The translations under genes and the position numbers were made by a program. A DNA stretch of 64,000 bases from Callorhinus ursinus (lineage: Eukaryota; Chordata; Mammalia; Carnivora; Otariidae), in NCBI RefSeq assembly GCF_003265705.1, contig NW_020312828.1, positions 58,765,021 to 58,829,020 on the forward strand, in the 5' to 3' direction. Each line of letters begins with the position of its first letter. Positions within the stretch are counted from its first letter, which is position 1. The notes under the pieces are model-generated. The model saw nothing but the letters and a program-made list of their open reading frames with translations. It was not told the DNA's origin and searched no databases. This document shows, piece by piece, positions 45,401 through 56,353 of the stretch.

Positions 45401-46477
45401 CTCTTCAAACTCAGCTGCAGCAACTTCTTCCTAGAAACATCGCCAAAGGTAAGGGAAGCAAGGGCAAAAGTGAACTATTGGGATTTCATCAAGATAAAAA
45501 GCTTTTGCACAGCAAAAGAAACAGTCAACAAAACCCAAAGACAACAGACAGAATGGGAGAAAATATTTGCAAATGACATATCAGATAAAGGGCTAGTATC
45601 CAAAATCTATAAAGAACTTATCAAACTCAACACCCAAAGAACAAATAATCCAATCAAGAAATGGGCAGGGGTGCCTGGGTGGCTCAGTCGTTAGGCATCT
45701 GCCTTCAGCTCAGGTCATGGTCCCAGGGTCCTGGGATCAAGCCCCGCATCGGGCTCCCTGCTCCACAGGAAGCCTGCTTCTCCCTCTCCCACTCCCTCTA
45801 CTTGTATTCCCTCTCTCACTGTGTCTTTGTCAAATAAATAAATAAAATCTTAAAAAAAAAAAAAAAAGAAATGGGCAGACAACATGAACAGACATTTTTC
45901 CAAAGAAGACATCCAAATGACCAACAGACACATGAAAAAGTGCTCAACATCACTCGGCATCAGGGAAATCCAAATCAAAACCTCAATGAGATACCACCTC
46001 ACACCAGTCAGAAGGGCTAAAATTAACAAGTCAGGAAATGACAGAGGTTGGCGGGGATGCGGAGAAAGGGGAAAGCTCCTACACTGTTGGTGGGAATGCA
46101 GGCTGGTGCAACCACTCTGGAAAACAGTATGGAGGTTCCTCAAACAGTTGAAAATAGAGCTACCCTATGATCCAGCATTTGCACTACTGGGTATTTACCC
46201 CAAAGATACAAATGTAGTGATCCGAAGAGGTACGTGCACCCCAATGTTTATAGCAGCAATGTCCACAATACCCAAACTGTGGAAAGAGCCAAGATGTCCA
46301 TCGACAGATGAATGGATAAAGAAGAAGTGGTATATATACACAATGGGATATTATGCAGCCATCAAAAGGAATGAGATCTTGCCATTTGCAATGACGTGGA
46401 TGGAACTGGAGGGTGTTATGCTGAGTGAAATAAGTCAATCAGAGAAAGACATGTATCATATGACCTCACTGATATGA
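42473..46477 (+). pseudogene. L1 ORF2 (endonuclease / reverse transcriptase), broken
   Basis: ORF2p cuts the target and reverse-transcribes L1 RNA. MALNSYLSIVTLNVNG opens the endonuclease at 42473; a 1-base loss near 42520 then breaks the frame. The endonuclease strand that normally carries the GDFN catalytic motif is missing around 42885-42900, as a short deletion. IFSDHK of the endonuclease end is readable near 43130. Extra bases near 43146 and 43884 shift frame again. The reverse transcriptase spans ~43830-44800 ([40 protein letters not shown]). Its catalytic FADD reads FADN, with AAT at 44560-44562. Further shifts occur near 45225 and 45395. The C-terminal zone continues after the SINE to [12 protein letters not shown] and TGA at 46475-46477. 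Confidence 0.95.
45656..45878 (+). mobile_element. CAN-type SINE inserted in the L1 ORF2
   Basis: The body is at 45669-45865 (head GGGTGCCTGGGTGGCTCAG, tail of AAATAAATAAATAAAATC and poly-A). The perfect 13-bp target duplication AAGAAATGGGCAG at 45656-45668 and 45866-45878 restores ORF2 DNA when one copy and the SINE are removed. It therefore post-dates the L1. Confidence 0.97.
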
Positions 46478-46938
46478 GGAATTCTTAATCTCAGGAAATA
46501 AACTGAGGGTTGCTGGAGTGGTGGGGGTGTGAGAGGGATGGGGTGGCTGGGTGATAGACATTGGGGAAGGTATGTGCTATAGTAAGCGCTCTGAATTGTG
46601 CAAGACTGTTGAATCACAGATCTGTACCTCTGAAACAAATAATGCAATATATGTTAAGAAAAAAAAAGACAAAAGAAGAAAATAGCAGGAAGGGAAGAAT
46701 GAAGGGGAGTAAATCGGAGGGGGAGATGAACCATGAGAGACGATGGACTCTGAAAAACAAACGGAGGGTTCTAGAGGGGAGGGGGTGGGGGGATGGGTTA
46801 GCCTGGTGATGGGTATTAAAGAGGGCACGTTCTGCGTGGAGCACTGGGTGCTATGCACAAACAATGAATCATGGAATACTACATCAAAAACTAATGATGT
46901 AATGTATGGTGATTAACATAACAATAAAAATATTTTAA
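46478..46938 (+). other. L1 3'UTR with G-run motif
   Basis: Runs from just after the ORF2 stop to the A-rich end. A four-run G motif lies at 46776-46797, matching 3070-3092. The polyadenylation signal AATAAA lies at 46923-46928. Confidence 0.9.
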
Positions 46939-46955
46939 AAAATACATCAACACTG

Positions 46956-47536
46956 GTACAAAGATGCGTTCAATCTGCATAATTTCTAGAGGATAGTATT
47001 TTTTTATTTGCACAAAGTATTTCAGACTTTATAAGTATCCCCACATAAGTTTATTAAAATGTTTTGGCTATATTTTAGAAAGATGTGCAGACTTTGGTGA
47101 TTTTGGCTTGCTTGTTGCTCCATTTGTTGGCTATTGTGTATATTTTTAATAGGAAAGTAACATATACAGTTTAACAAGAAGCTGCTGCCTCCCATTGGGA
47201 TGTCATGCTTTGCTACCACATCTATCATGTGAGCAGTCAGCTTCTGCAGTCTTAGACTACATTCATTCTTTGCAATGCACTACACTGTTTCACATTTTCC
47301 TACCTCACCCATGATTGTTTCTTCTATCTTCAGTGCCTTTTATATCAAGGCCAACTAGAAAACTACTACCTTGCAGGTTAATCTTAAATCTAATTTTCTT
47401 AGTCAAATTCTGAAAATCATCTAAGTAGTTTGGAATATTACAATAAACTATTATGAAATTGTAAAGAATTAGAGGCAGGAACATCTGTAGGTGATGTTAT
47501 GGGAGATAAGCAGATTATACTGTGAAAACAAATTAC
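46956..47536. other. unassigned DNA
   Basis: No recognised repeat or gene. Confidence 0.45.
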
Positions 47537-48264
47537 AGCTTGCAGATACCGCTGCCCAGCTATGGTCAACCCCACTATGTTCTTCCACGTCATGATGGAT
47601 GGCGAGCCCTTGAGCTGCATCTCCTTCACGCTATTTGCAGACAAAGTTCCAAAGGCAGCAGAAAATGTTTGTGCTCTGCACACTGGGGAGAAAAGATTGT
47701 TTATAAAGTTTCCTGCTTTCACAGGATTATTCCGGGATTTATGTACCAGAGTGGTGACTTCACAAGCCATAACGGCACTGGCAGCAAGTTCATCAATGGG
47801 GAGAAATTTGATGATGAGAATTTCATCCCGAAGCATATGGGTCCTGGCATCTTGTCCATGGCAAGTGCTGGACCCAACACAAATGATTCCATTTTTCATC
47901 TGCACTGCCAAGACTGAGTGGTTGGATGGCAAGCATGTGGTCTTTGGCAAGGTGAAAGAAGGTATGAATTTTGTGGAAGCCTGGAGGGCTTTGGGTCCAA
48001 GAATGGCAAGACCAGTAAGAAGATCACAGTTGCTGACTGTGGACAAATCTAATAAATCTGACTTGTGTTTTATCTTAACTACCAGACCATTCCTTCTGTA
48101 GCCCAGGAGAGCACCCCGTCATCCCCATCTGCTGGAAATATCCTATAATCTTTGTGCTCTGGCTGCAGTTCTATGGGTTCTATATTTTCCTTATTCCCCT
48201 CCAAGTCTAGCTGGATTGCAGAGTTAAGTTATGATGATGAAATAAAAACCGAACAAAAAAAGTA
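47537..48264 (+). pseudogene. PPIA: PPIA (cyclophilin A) processed pseudogene
   Basis: An intronless copy of the mRNA for peptidyl-prolyl cis-trans isomerase A, a cytosolic proline isomerase and cyclosporin target. The start codon equivalent is 47562 ([10 protein letters not shown]). Readable parts lie in different frames: [16 protein letters not shown] and [10 protein letters not shown], then [26 protein letters not shown]. Frameshifts therefore lie near 47700 and 47890, with another near 47980. The stop equivalent is ~48050. The 3'UTR runs to AATAAA at 48241-48246 and a short A-rich end. Conserved residues are also changed: MYQSGDF where the family has MCQGGDF. No target duplication could be defined. 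The long antisense frame at 47438-48046 is a shadow. Confidence 0.95.
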
Positions 48265-48649
48265 AGTTATGCTAAATTTTATGAAAAAAAAATAAATGTA
48301 TGTGTCTACATTTTTATATGTAGAATACTAAAGAAAGCATTAGTAGTACTTGGATCTGAGGAAAGATGGACACATTTATTTTCATATACTTTTTTACTTG
48401 AATGTTTTACTATATTCATATATTACTTTTCAATTAACATTGATTTAAAAATATCCTTCACACAGTTGTTTTCTTTCCCCACTCAAGCAAAATTAATCAT
48501 GACCTGCTTGTATCCTAAATTATTAGTCTTCAAATCCTTTGTGTCTAGTACTTTAATAAGAATTTCAAGGAACTTTATACCACATGACATATTTTTAGAG
48601 GAACATCTAAAATTTCTCATTGAAAATGGAAAAAGTTGCAAAGACTGTG
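48265..48649. other. unassigned AT-rich DNA
   Basis: Nothing recognised. Confidence 0.4.
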
Positions 48650-49270
48650 AATTGCTTCTTTCTTTTTATTGCAAAATTCTCTTTCTGTCTTTGGCTTTAG
48701 ATAATTCGACTATGTATCTAGGTGTGAATTTCTTTGAGTTTTCCTTCTTGGAGTTTTTTTAAGCTTCATGGATATGCAGACTAATATTCTTAATCAAATC
48801 TAGCAAGTTTTGGCCATTATTTCTTCAAATATTGCTCCTGTTTCCCTCCCCCGGCCCCCCTTCTTCTTCTTCCCCTTCTCCTCCTCTTTCTTCTTCTTCT
48901 TTTTCTTTTTCTTCTTCTTCTAGAAGTCCATTTATGCATACGTTTTTATGATGATAGTGTCCTGAAAGCCTATAAGGCTCCATATATATATCCTTTTTTC
49001 TTCTTTTGGATCCTTTAGATAAGACCATCTCAACTGACCTATGTTCAAGTTTTAAATAATATATATTGGCAGCTCTGGAAATCAGAGTCCTTCCTGCCTG
49101 CCAGAATTTGTTGTTGCTGTTGTTTGACTACTTGTTAGTGACTTTCCTGAACTAATTCTTTTAAGTCTAAATTCCCTGTCGTATGTGGCCCTGAATTCCA
49201 TGCTTGATTATCATGGTCACCTAATAATTTCACTTTGAACTCATAAGTCTCCAATCTTTGCTGAAGGGTA
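48650..49270. repeat. old L1-like fragment with an internal (TTC)n tract
   Basis: TATGTATCTAGGTGTGAATT, CTTGGAGTTTTTTTAAGCTT, CAAGTTTTGGCCATTATTTC and TTCAAATATTGCTCCTG follow a phrase order found in old L1 elements. After the polypyrimidine tract at 48841-48920 it continues TCCATTTATGCATACG. Confidence 0.5.
48841..48920. repeat. (TTC)n polypyrimidine tract
   Basis: Imperfect TTC/CTC repeats; codes for poly-Glu/Lys on the reverse strand by composition only. Confidence 0.95.
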
Positions 49271-50139
49271 TGGAGTGTGTGAACAGGCATCATCTTCTGC
49301 TCAGACAGAACCTCAGCCAGAGATAAGAGTCTGGGGTATTTTTAGATCTTTCCTGGATACGTGCATGACCTTTGAGGTTTCCAGATATATATAAGAGTTT
49401 TCAAAGCTCTCTATGACCATTTGATTCCTTAGTTTTTTTGTTTTGTTTTGTTTTGTTTTTCTCTTCGGATTTCTTTTTTAGCCTTTGTTAACTCCAGTTG
49501 ATAATCCCATCTCAGGCAGCTGTGATATTAAACAACTGTTGCTGATTATTTTTTTTACAAATGCTCTATAGGTAGGGCTGTTCCTACAGAGGAAGTACTC
49601 AGTCAGGTTAAATAGAAACAAACCTGGAAAACTGAGCTTTTCCAGGGAATTTTCAGACAAGTCAAGTAGTGACAATTTTCTGGGATGATGCTTTTGGTGA
49701 ACCCCAAATATATTTGTCCTGCCTCCTCCAGTGGATACCAGGTTCCTAGTTTTCCTAATTTCTGTGGTTGTGAGAGTGTTGGCTTTCAAGATTACCATGG
49801 AGCTGGGGTGGGGGAGGATATGATCAGGGCAAGGTAAAAAGACAAGACTTGTTCTTACAGAGATTCTGTTTTTTCTTTCTTTTTTAAATAAATAATCATT
49901 GGATTTCTTCAAGCTTTCCATTAATTTTAAGATTCCAGAAAAAGTTGAGTTTCACCATATGTGCAAGTCTTATTATTTTTATAGGGGGCAGATTTTGAGA
50001 AATCCTTACTTCAATTTAATTTGTGCTTTCGTTGGAAATGGTAAATAAAGATCTCTACCAATGTGGCTGATGTAATACTTGTCCATTGGATTGACTTTCT
50101 TTGCTCATATCCATGCTGTTTGTGCCTTTTCTTCAGCTA
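49271..50139. other. unassigned DNA; (TTTTG)n at 49433-49460
   Basis: A 147-codon reverse frame at 49478-49921 has no recognisable domain and lies in AT-rich, probably repeat-derived DNA. It was not called a gene. Confidence 0.4.
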
Positions 50140-50245
50140 GGTTCATGATTTCTTTGAAGTAATGGGCCATGCCTTATTTATTTTTTACTGCCACAATGCA
50201 GAGCATAGTAACTGCCCTGCAGATGTTAAATGAATGATTAAATAC
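50140..50245 (+). repeat. L2/MIR3-type 3' end remnant
   Basis: GGGCCATGCCTTATTTATTTTTTACTGCC is followed by GCAGAGCATAGTAACTGCCC and TTAAATGAATGATTAA. This matches the 'agggcaggga...cagtgcctgg...ttgaatgaatga' end of old LINE/SINE families. Confidence 0.5.
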
Positions 50246-51818
50246 ACAAAATTTCATATTCTCTTTATTTTTGTCATTCTGTATTTATAACCATCCCCCC
50301 CCTCCAGCAGTCTTCTCCAACATCATCTTGCATAATCTCTATTCAAGCTACTCTGGCTTTCTTTCGTGTTCTTAAATGTATCTCTCCTTTTAAGACCTCT
50401 ACAAATATTCTTCTTTTTTTCTTTCTTTAAATAGTTTGTCTTGATTAAATTCTATTCATAATTCAAAATATAATTCATATTCCATTTCTTTAGAAACACT
50501 TATACTGACCCACTCTTCCAACATCAGTAAGGTTCCCCTTGCCATGTGCCCTATGTGAGATACATATATATAACCACAGGGTTTGGGGAGCAAAGGAAAA
50601 TTAACAGAGTTTTAGTTTCTAGAGCATTTATCTTAAGTATATATGTGTATACATGTATACATGCTAATTTAAAAAGTTTAATATTCACTTCATATTCCAT
50701 AACCTTCTGTTATAAGGATGATAGCCATATACTATTGATTCTTATTTAGCATTTAATGTACATTAACGTTTTATAAATAGTAATGTCTCATTACAATTTT
50801 GAGTAGGTTGTCATTTATCCATTAATTTGAACCACTGAGAAAAGAGAATTTATGTGTCAAGGTTATGAGATGCTAAAAGACGGCATTTAATTATCCTACA
50901 TTTGAATATGGAAGTTGAGAAAGAGCATGATATGGGGCTAATGGACCAGCAAAAATGCAAAGTACCATTTAGCACTAAAGTAATTGGGCAAAACAGTGGA
51001 AAAGACTATGATAAAAGATTACTTCATTAATTTAAAATTAAAGGGCAAGATAAGGTGGTCACTATCATAGGGTTATTAAGGTAAAACAAGCTAATCAGCA
51101 CATTTCATATGTAAAGTTGTCAGCTAATCATCCAATGATCACCAATTTCTGAAGAGTACAAAAGAAAGCAATTTATTCTTACTTTATCAATCAAATCATG
51201 CAATCAAATGTTTTACTGAAGGAAAAAAAATTCTTAATTTATTTTTATCTTTCCTTAATATAATTTAACTACCATGCATTGGTAGGCAAACTATAAGAAT
51301 ATGGTAATTTTTATTTCATCTGCATAATCATTATAAAAATGACTTTCTTATCAAAATAATGTTAAATGTCAAAGTCTTTCAAGCTTGACTACACTAACAT
51401 AGTGATTGTTAATGTGAACCACAGACTCAATTATATCCTCAAATCTCTCTTATGAGAAAGCTTTACTAGTAGAAATCTTATAAGCATGTTATATCATAAA
51501 CACTTTACTAACAAAAAGTCAGCATGCAGACTGCTAAATCTAGAAATTGGAGGGAAAACTATAACAGAGAGAAACTAGTTTTTAAAAAAGCACAAAAACA
51601 AAGCTAAAAACATTTTTACAAAGAAATATCTTAAATTAAGTAGCAAATAAAGAAAAAGAGCTCAGATGAGGAAAAGTTCAGATGATTATACTGGGGACCT
51701 ATATTTCTTCAGTTTACCTAACAGAAGGGAAAAAAAGAGAGGCAGAGGAAGAGAGTATTTAATGAACTCTGATGAGCATGTAAGTGAAATAGTTGTGTAT
51801 AAAATTGATAAATATCAG
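50246..51818. other. unassigned AT-rich DNA
   Basis: No recognised gene, RNA or repeat in ~1.6 kb. Confidence 0.45.
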
Positions 51819-51964
51819 GTAGATAGATAGACAGATAATGGATGCATAGATGCATAGATAGCTAAATGGATAAATGGAATTCTGCTCCTGGACATGACAG
51901 GGTATCAGAGAGTAGAGGTCCCCCATAGCAAAAACAAACAAACAAACAAACAAACAAACAAAAA
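51819..51964. repeat. simple repeats: (TAGA)n-like and (CAAA)n
   Basis: TAGA/TAGATGCA-type repeats at 51819-51876 and a clean (CAAA)n at 51929-51964. Confidence 0.93.
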
Positions 51965-52596
51965 CGGAAGCAAATAAGATGAACCGTCAATTTCTCAAGC
52001 TTTCTCTCTCGATTCAATTTTCTGGTCTGTGTAAGCAGGAAGGGAAAAACCAAATAAGGCATTAATAGTTTTAATGAATCAAGTAACTGAGACAGATGGG
52101 AATTGCGTGGCAGGGTATGCAGAAGAGGGAGTATGCAATAAGAGAAGTCTCAGGAGTCCTTTTAATATTTGCTGAATACACAGAAGTATATGCATAGGGC
52201 AAAACCACCAGTCTGAGCAGGAGTGATCAGAGAACTGGGAACTAAATGATTTCCAGAGCAACCACAGTTCTGGAAACTGTTTGAATTTCAATCAACCAGG
52301 AAGTATAGTTTTCAAACATCACTTGGGGCACTTAGAGACCATAGAGATCAATGGCCTAACCTTAGTGTCTAGGCTAACTCCTCCTACAGTCAAGGCTATT
52401 CCTCGCATAACATCATATAGCTTAAAAACCTGTCTCCAAAGGAGAAAATTTAAATAACTTAACTGCCTGCCAATGCAAGTTCCAATTCTCTTTCAAGAAA
52501 GATAACAAAATCCAGACACACAAAAACATAAAATTCAAAATATCCAAGATCAAAGAAGCAAGAAAATGTAATGAATACCCAGGAGAAAAATTAGTC
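51965..52596. other. unassigned DNA
   Basis: Nothing recognised. Confidence 0.4.
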
Positions 52597-52636
52597 AACA
52601 CACACACACACACACAGACACCCACACACACACACA
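52597..52636. repeat. (CA)n microsatellite, interrupted
   Basis: CA repeats interrupted by GACACC. Confidence 0.97.
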
Positions 52637-53004
52637 GAGAACAGAAATAACAGCTAAAGATTAAAATAGCTCTTAAAACAATGTGCCACTATTTAAAGAT
52701 AAAAATATGAACATAATATGCAGAGAAATGGAAATATAAATGACCCTAAAAGAACTTCTAGAGATGAAAAATACAGTATCTAAAAGGGAAAACGAACTAC
52801 ATGGAATTATAGGAGTCCAGTCACTATAGGATAATAATCAATGAGCACTTTGGTAGAAACTAACTGAAACACAAAAAGCACTGAACCAAAAATTGAGTTA
52901 CAGTGACTTATAAATAGTATCTAGTGGTCTAACATACATGCCTCTGGAGTCCAGAAAGCAGTAGGCAAGGAGGGAGAAGACAAAAACATTTCTAGAAAAA
53001 AAAT
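52637..53004. other. unassigned DNA
   Basis: Possibly decayed L1 ORF2, but not recognisable enough to call. Confidence 0.35.
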
Positions 53005-53740
53005 ATATAGCTGATCCACTGTGGAAAATAGTTTGTCTGTTCCTCAAAATTTAAAAACAGAACAGCATTATGATCCAGCAATCCCCTCACGGGGATATAT
53101 CCAAAGGAAACGAAAGCAGAATCTTGAAAAGATACCTGCACTCCCATGTTTATTTCAGTATTCACAATAGTCAAGATAATGGGAACAACCTAAATATCCA
53201 TCAACACATGAATGGATAAAGAAAATGTGACATATACATACAATGGAATATATTCAGCCTTAAACATAAGGAAATCATGCCATGTGTGACAATGTGGATG
53301 AACCTAGAGAACATGGTGCTAAATGAAATAAGTCAGATGCAGAAAGACAAATACTGCATGATCTCACCTGTATAGAAGCAGAGTGTATAATAATGTTTTC
53401 CACTGGCTAGAAGGAGGAGAGGAAATGAGGGTACAGGGATCAAAGGAAACAACATTTCTGTTATGCAAGATGCCTAAGTTTTAGATATCTAATATGCAAC
53501 AATGTGACCTCAGTTAATACTACTTCATTGTGTGTCTGAAATTTGCTAGGAAAGTATTCTTATCCCATACACAAAAAGCAAAGGGAAGGGAAGGAGAGGA
53601 GAGGGGAGGAGAGAGAAGGGAAGATAGTAACTATCTGAGGTGAGAAATGTGTTAATTAGCTTGATTGTCGCGACTATTTCACAAGGTATACCTACATCAC
53701 ATCACCAAATTGTACAATTTAAATATATACAATTTTTAGG
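53005..53740 (+). repeat. old L1 3' end (L1M), plus strand
   Basis: TATGATCCAGCAATCCCCTC, CATCAACACATGAATGGATA, AAATGAAATAAGTCAGATGC and a 3'UTR with an A/G-rich insert (53575-53632) ending near CACCAAATTGTACAATTTAAATA. This is the end of L1M ORF2 and its 3'UTR. Confidence 0.85.
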
Positions 53741-55317
53741 ACTTTTTTTTTTTTTTTTACCAGTTTTAGGTTCACAACAAAATTGAGGGGAAGGTACCAA
53801 GAGTTCTCAGATACTCCCTGCCCCCACACATGCTTAGCCTCCTCCATTAGCAACATTTCTCACTAGAATGGTACATTTGTTAAAATTGAGGAACCTACAC
53901 TGACACGTTATAATCATCCAAAGACCATACTTTGCATTACAGTTCACTTTTGGTATTGCACATTAAAGTGGGCTTGGACAAATGTATGATGCCATGTACC
54001 TATCATTAGTGGAGCATACAGAGTATTTTACTGCCCTAAAAATCTTTTCTCCCTGCCCCAATCTCTGGGAATCACTGCTTTTTTATTTTTTCATTTTGAG
54101 TACAGTTAACACACAATGTTACTTTAGTTTCAAGTGTACAGCTTAGTGATTGAACAAGTTTATACATTATGCTGTGCTCACCACAGTGTAGGTGCGTACC
54201 TTCTATCCTGACCCATTGTTATTACAGTATCTTCGACTGTATTTCTTATGTTGTGCCTTTTCTTCCCCTGACTTACTTGCTCCAAACTGGAGGCCTGTAT
54301 CTCCCACTCTCCATTGCCTACTTTGCCCCACCACTATTTTTTTTTTTACTTTCTCCATAGTTTTGCCTTTTCCAAAATGTCATATAACTGGAATTGTACA
54401 ATATATAGTATTTTAGTCTTTTCAGAGTGGCTTCTTTCAATCAGTAATATGTATTTAGGTTTTCTCATGGCTTGATAGCTCCATTTCTTTTTAGTATAGA
54501 ATAGTACTCCATTATTTGGACGTAGCACAGTTTATTTATCTATTCACCTACTGGACGAATTCTTGGTTGCATCCAAGCATAAACGAAGTTTGCTCTAAAC
54601 ATTTGTGTGCGGCTTTCTGGGCGGTCACGTTTTCAGCTCCTTTGAGAAAATGCCAAGGAGCTTGACTGATATGTTAAGAATATGTTTAATTTTGTAAAAA
54701 AAAACCCCACCAAACTGTCTTCCAAAGTGGCTGTAACAATTTGCATCTCCATCAGCAATGAATGCAAGTTCCTCTTACTCTGCATGCTCATCAACATCTG
54801 ATATTATTAGGGTTCCAGATCTTGGCCATTCCCGTAGGTGGGTACTGGTATCTCATTGTTATTTTAATTTGCTTTTCCCTGATGACATATCACATAAAGC
54901 ATCTCTTCATGTGAGTATTGGTCATTTATATTTCTTCTTTGGTGAAGTTTCTGTTAAGGTCTTTGGCCCATTTTTAAATTGGGTTGAATGTTTTCTTTCT
55001 GTTGAGTTTTAAGGGTTCTCTGTACAATATGTATTACAGTCCTTTATCAGAGCTGCTTTTTTGCAAATATTATCTCCCAGTCAGTGGCTTGTCGTCTCCT
55101 TCTCTTGACATGGTCTTTCACAGAACAGAGGTTCTCAATTTTAATGCCTTTCACCTTATCAATTCCTTTCTTTATGTATCCTGCCTTTGGTATAATACCT
55201 AAAACGTAATCACCACACCCTAGGTCATCTAGATTTCCTCCTATGATGTCTTCTAGGAGTTTTATGGCTTTACATTTTATATTTAGGTCTGTGATCCATT
55301 TCATGTTAATTTTTTTT
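53741..55317 (-). repeat. old L1M: 3'UTR and end of ORF2, minus strand, with a nested L1 tail
   Basis: A poly-T at 53744-53759 marks its 3' end. The 3'UTR complement continues to ~54080 (GTTCACAACAAAATTGAGGG). The ORF2 complement runs from ~54311 to 55317 (CTCCATAGTTTTGCCTTTTCC, CAAACTGTCTTCCAAAGTGG, TTTGGCCCATTTTTAAATTGG). On the reverse strand MKWITDLNIKCKAIKLLE is recognisable ORF2. The 5' end is truncated at 55317. Confidence 0.85.
54081..54310 (-). mobile_element. L1 3'UTR tail nested in the older L1
   Basis: TTTTGAGTACAGTTAACACA, TAGTTTCAAGTGTACAGC and GTGTAGGTGCGTACC are the complement of a younger L1M 3'UTR. The flanks ATCACTGCTTTTTT and ACCACTATTTTTTTT look like its target duplication within the host L1. 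Confidence 0.7.
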
Positions 55318-55523
55318 TTAAAGATTTTTATTTATTTATTTGACAGAGAGAGACAGTGAGAGCAGGAACACAAGCAGGGGGAGTGGGAGAGGGAGAAGCA
55401 GGCTTCCCGCCGAGCAGGGAGCCCGATGTGGGACTCGATCCCAGGACCCTGGGATCATGACCTGAGCCGAAGGTAGACGCTTAACGACTGAGCCACCCAG
55501 GCGCCCTCATGTTAATTTTTTTT
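55301..55523 (-). mobile_element. CAN-type SINE with target duplication
   Basis: The body is at 55318-55506 (head complement GAGCCACCCAGGCGCCC). The target duplication TCATGTTAATTTTTTTT lies at 55301-55317 and 55507-55523. It sits at the truncated 5' edge of the old L1. Confidence 0.95.
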
Positions 55524-55532
55524 AAAGACGTA

Positions 55533-55601
55533 ATTAATAGCAGGTGCTCTGGCATATGAACAAACAGCCCCCGGAGGCCCAATGTGAAGCAGCCTTTTTA
55601 C
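55533..55601 (+). repeat. 69-bp block, inverted partner of 35578-35646
   Basis: 68 of 69 bases equal the reverse complement of 35578-35646. The block is bracketed by ACGTAATT at 55529-55536 and again at ~55613-55620, a possible 8-bp duplication of the landing site. Confidence 0.85.
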
Positions 55602-56353
55602 TTTTTGACTGAACGTAATTGTAATTCTTTCTGATTATATTTTGTCCATTTCCATTAGGATCCTAAATTGCTGATCATCCTTTCATAATATCTCCGAATG
55701 CTTGTTTGAGGATGTTCAATTAACTTTTGAGTGTTGTGTGATACTTAGCTTTCTTTTGGTTGTTTTCTTGGTTGTTTTCTTCTTGGGGTGGTTTCATCAG
55801 CTAACATGTTTTTATTTGAATTTTTAAAATTAGATTTGTATGATTTGAGTTGATTGTTTTTTCTCTTTCTAGAGGTTTGTTAACACTGGTTCTAGTTCAA
55901 GTACACATTCTTCTGTCAGTACAGTAAAGTATAACAATTTTGTTAATTGGTTGTGTGGTGAGGCATATGTTGTTTCTTTCATTCCTGTAAGAATTTTAAT
56001 TTTCCCTTCTTACTTTCTTTGTTACCTTCACTGTCACTTACACTTGGGGTACTACCACTGTCCTATGTGTCTGACCTTCCCTGTGGCAGTGCTTCTCAGA
56101 AGTTCCCACCTTTGTCCCTTGTACCTTCAGGCTCCTTCCTTATAGTGGGTGTTGTGAAATACCAATTCCCAGACTTACAGTCTGTTGAACACTAAATGTT
56201 GGGTTGGGCTTTCTAGTCATGATTTTTCCTATGTTTCATCTATGTTCTCCACCTTCTTCTTCTCTTTTCTCATATTCTCCTAAGTCCCCTCTCCCCTGAC
56301 AGGTGGGCATTTGAGAAGAGTTCTGTTGGAGTTTGGTGTTTGTAAAAATCTCT
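55602..56353. other. unassigned T-rich DNA
   Basis: May be very old LINE, but no family could be assigned. Confidence 0.4.

Larger units (their letters stand above)
39691..46955 (+). mobile_element. full-length L1 retrotransposon with target duplication, inactive
   Basis: The element body is 39708-46938. The perfect 17-bp target duplication AAAATACATCAACACTG lies at 39691-39707 and 46939-46955. The integration point ACTT/AAAA fits the L1 endonuclease preference. Parts: 5'UTR 39708-41495, ORF1 remnant 41496-42391, ORF2 remnant 42473-46477, 3'UTR 46478-46938 with AACAATAAAA before the tail. A SINE (45669-45865) has inserted into ORF2. Multiple stops, frameshifts and catalytic losses make it inactive. 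Confidence 0.97.

Noticed and set aside
45884..46477. 197-codon frame as a separate gene
   Set aside because: It is the C-terminal end of L1 ORF2, separated from the rest only by the inserted SINE.
47438..48046. 202-codon reverse-strand frame
   Set aside because: It is the antisense shadow of the PPIA pseudogene.
49478..49921. 147-codon reverse-strand frame
   Set aside because: No recognisable motif, no sign of splicing or a promoter, and AT-rich probably repeat-derived context.
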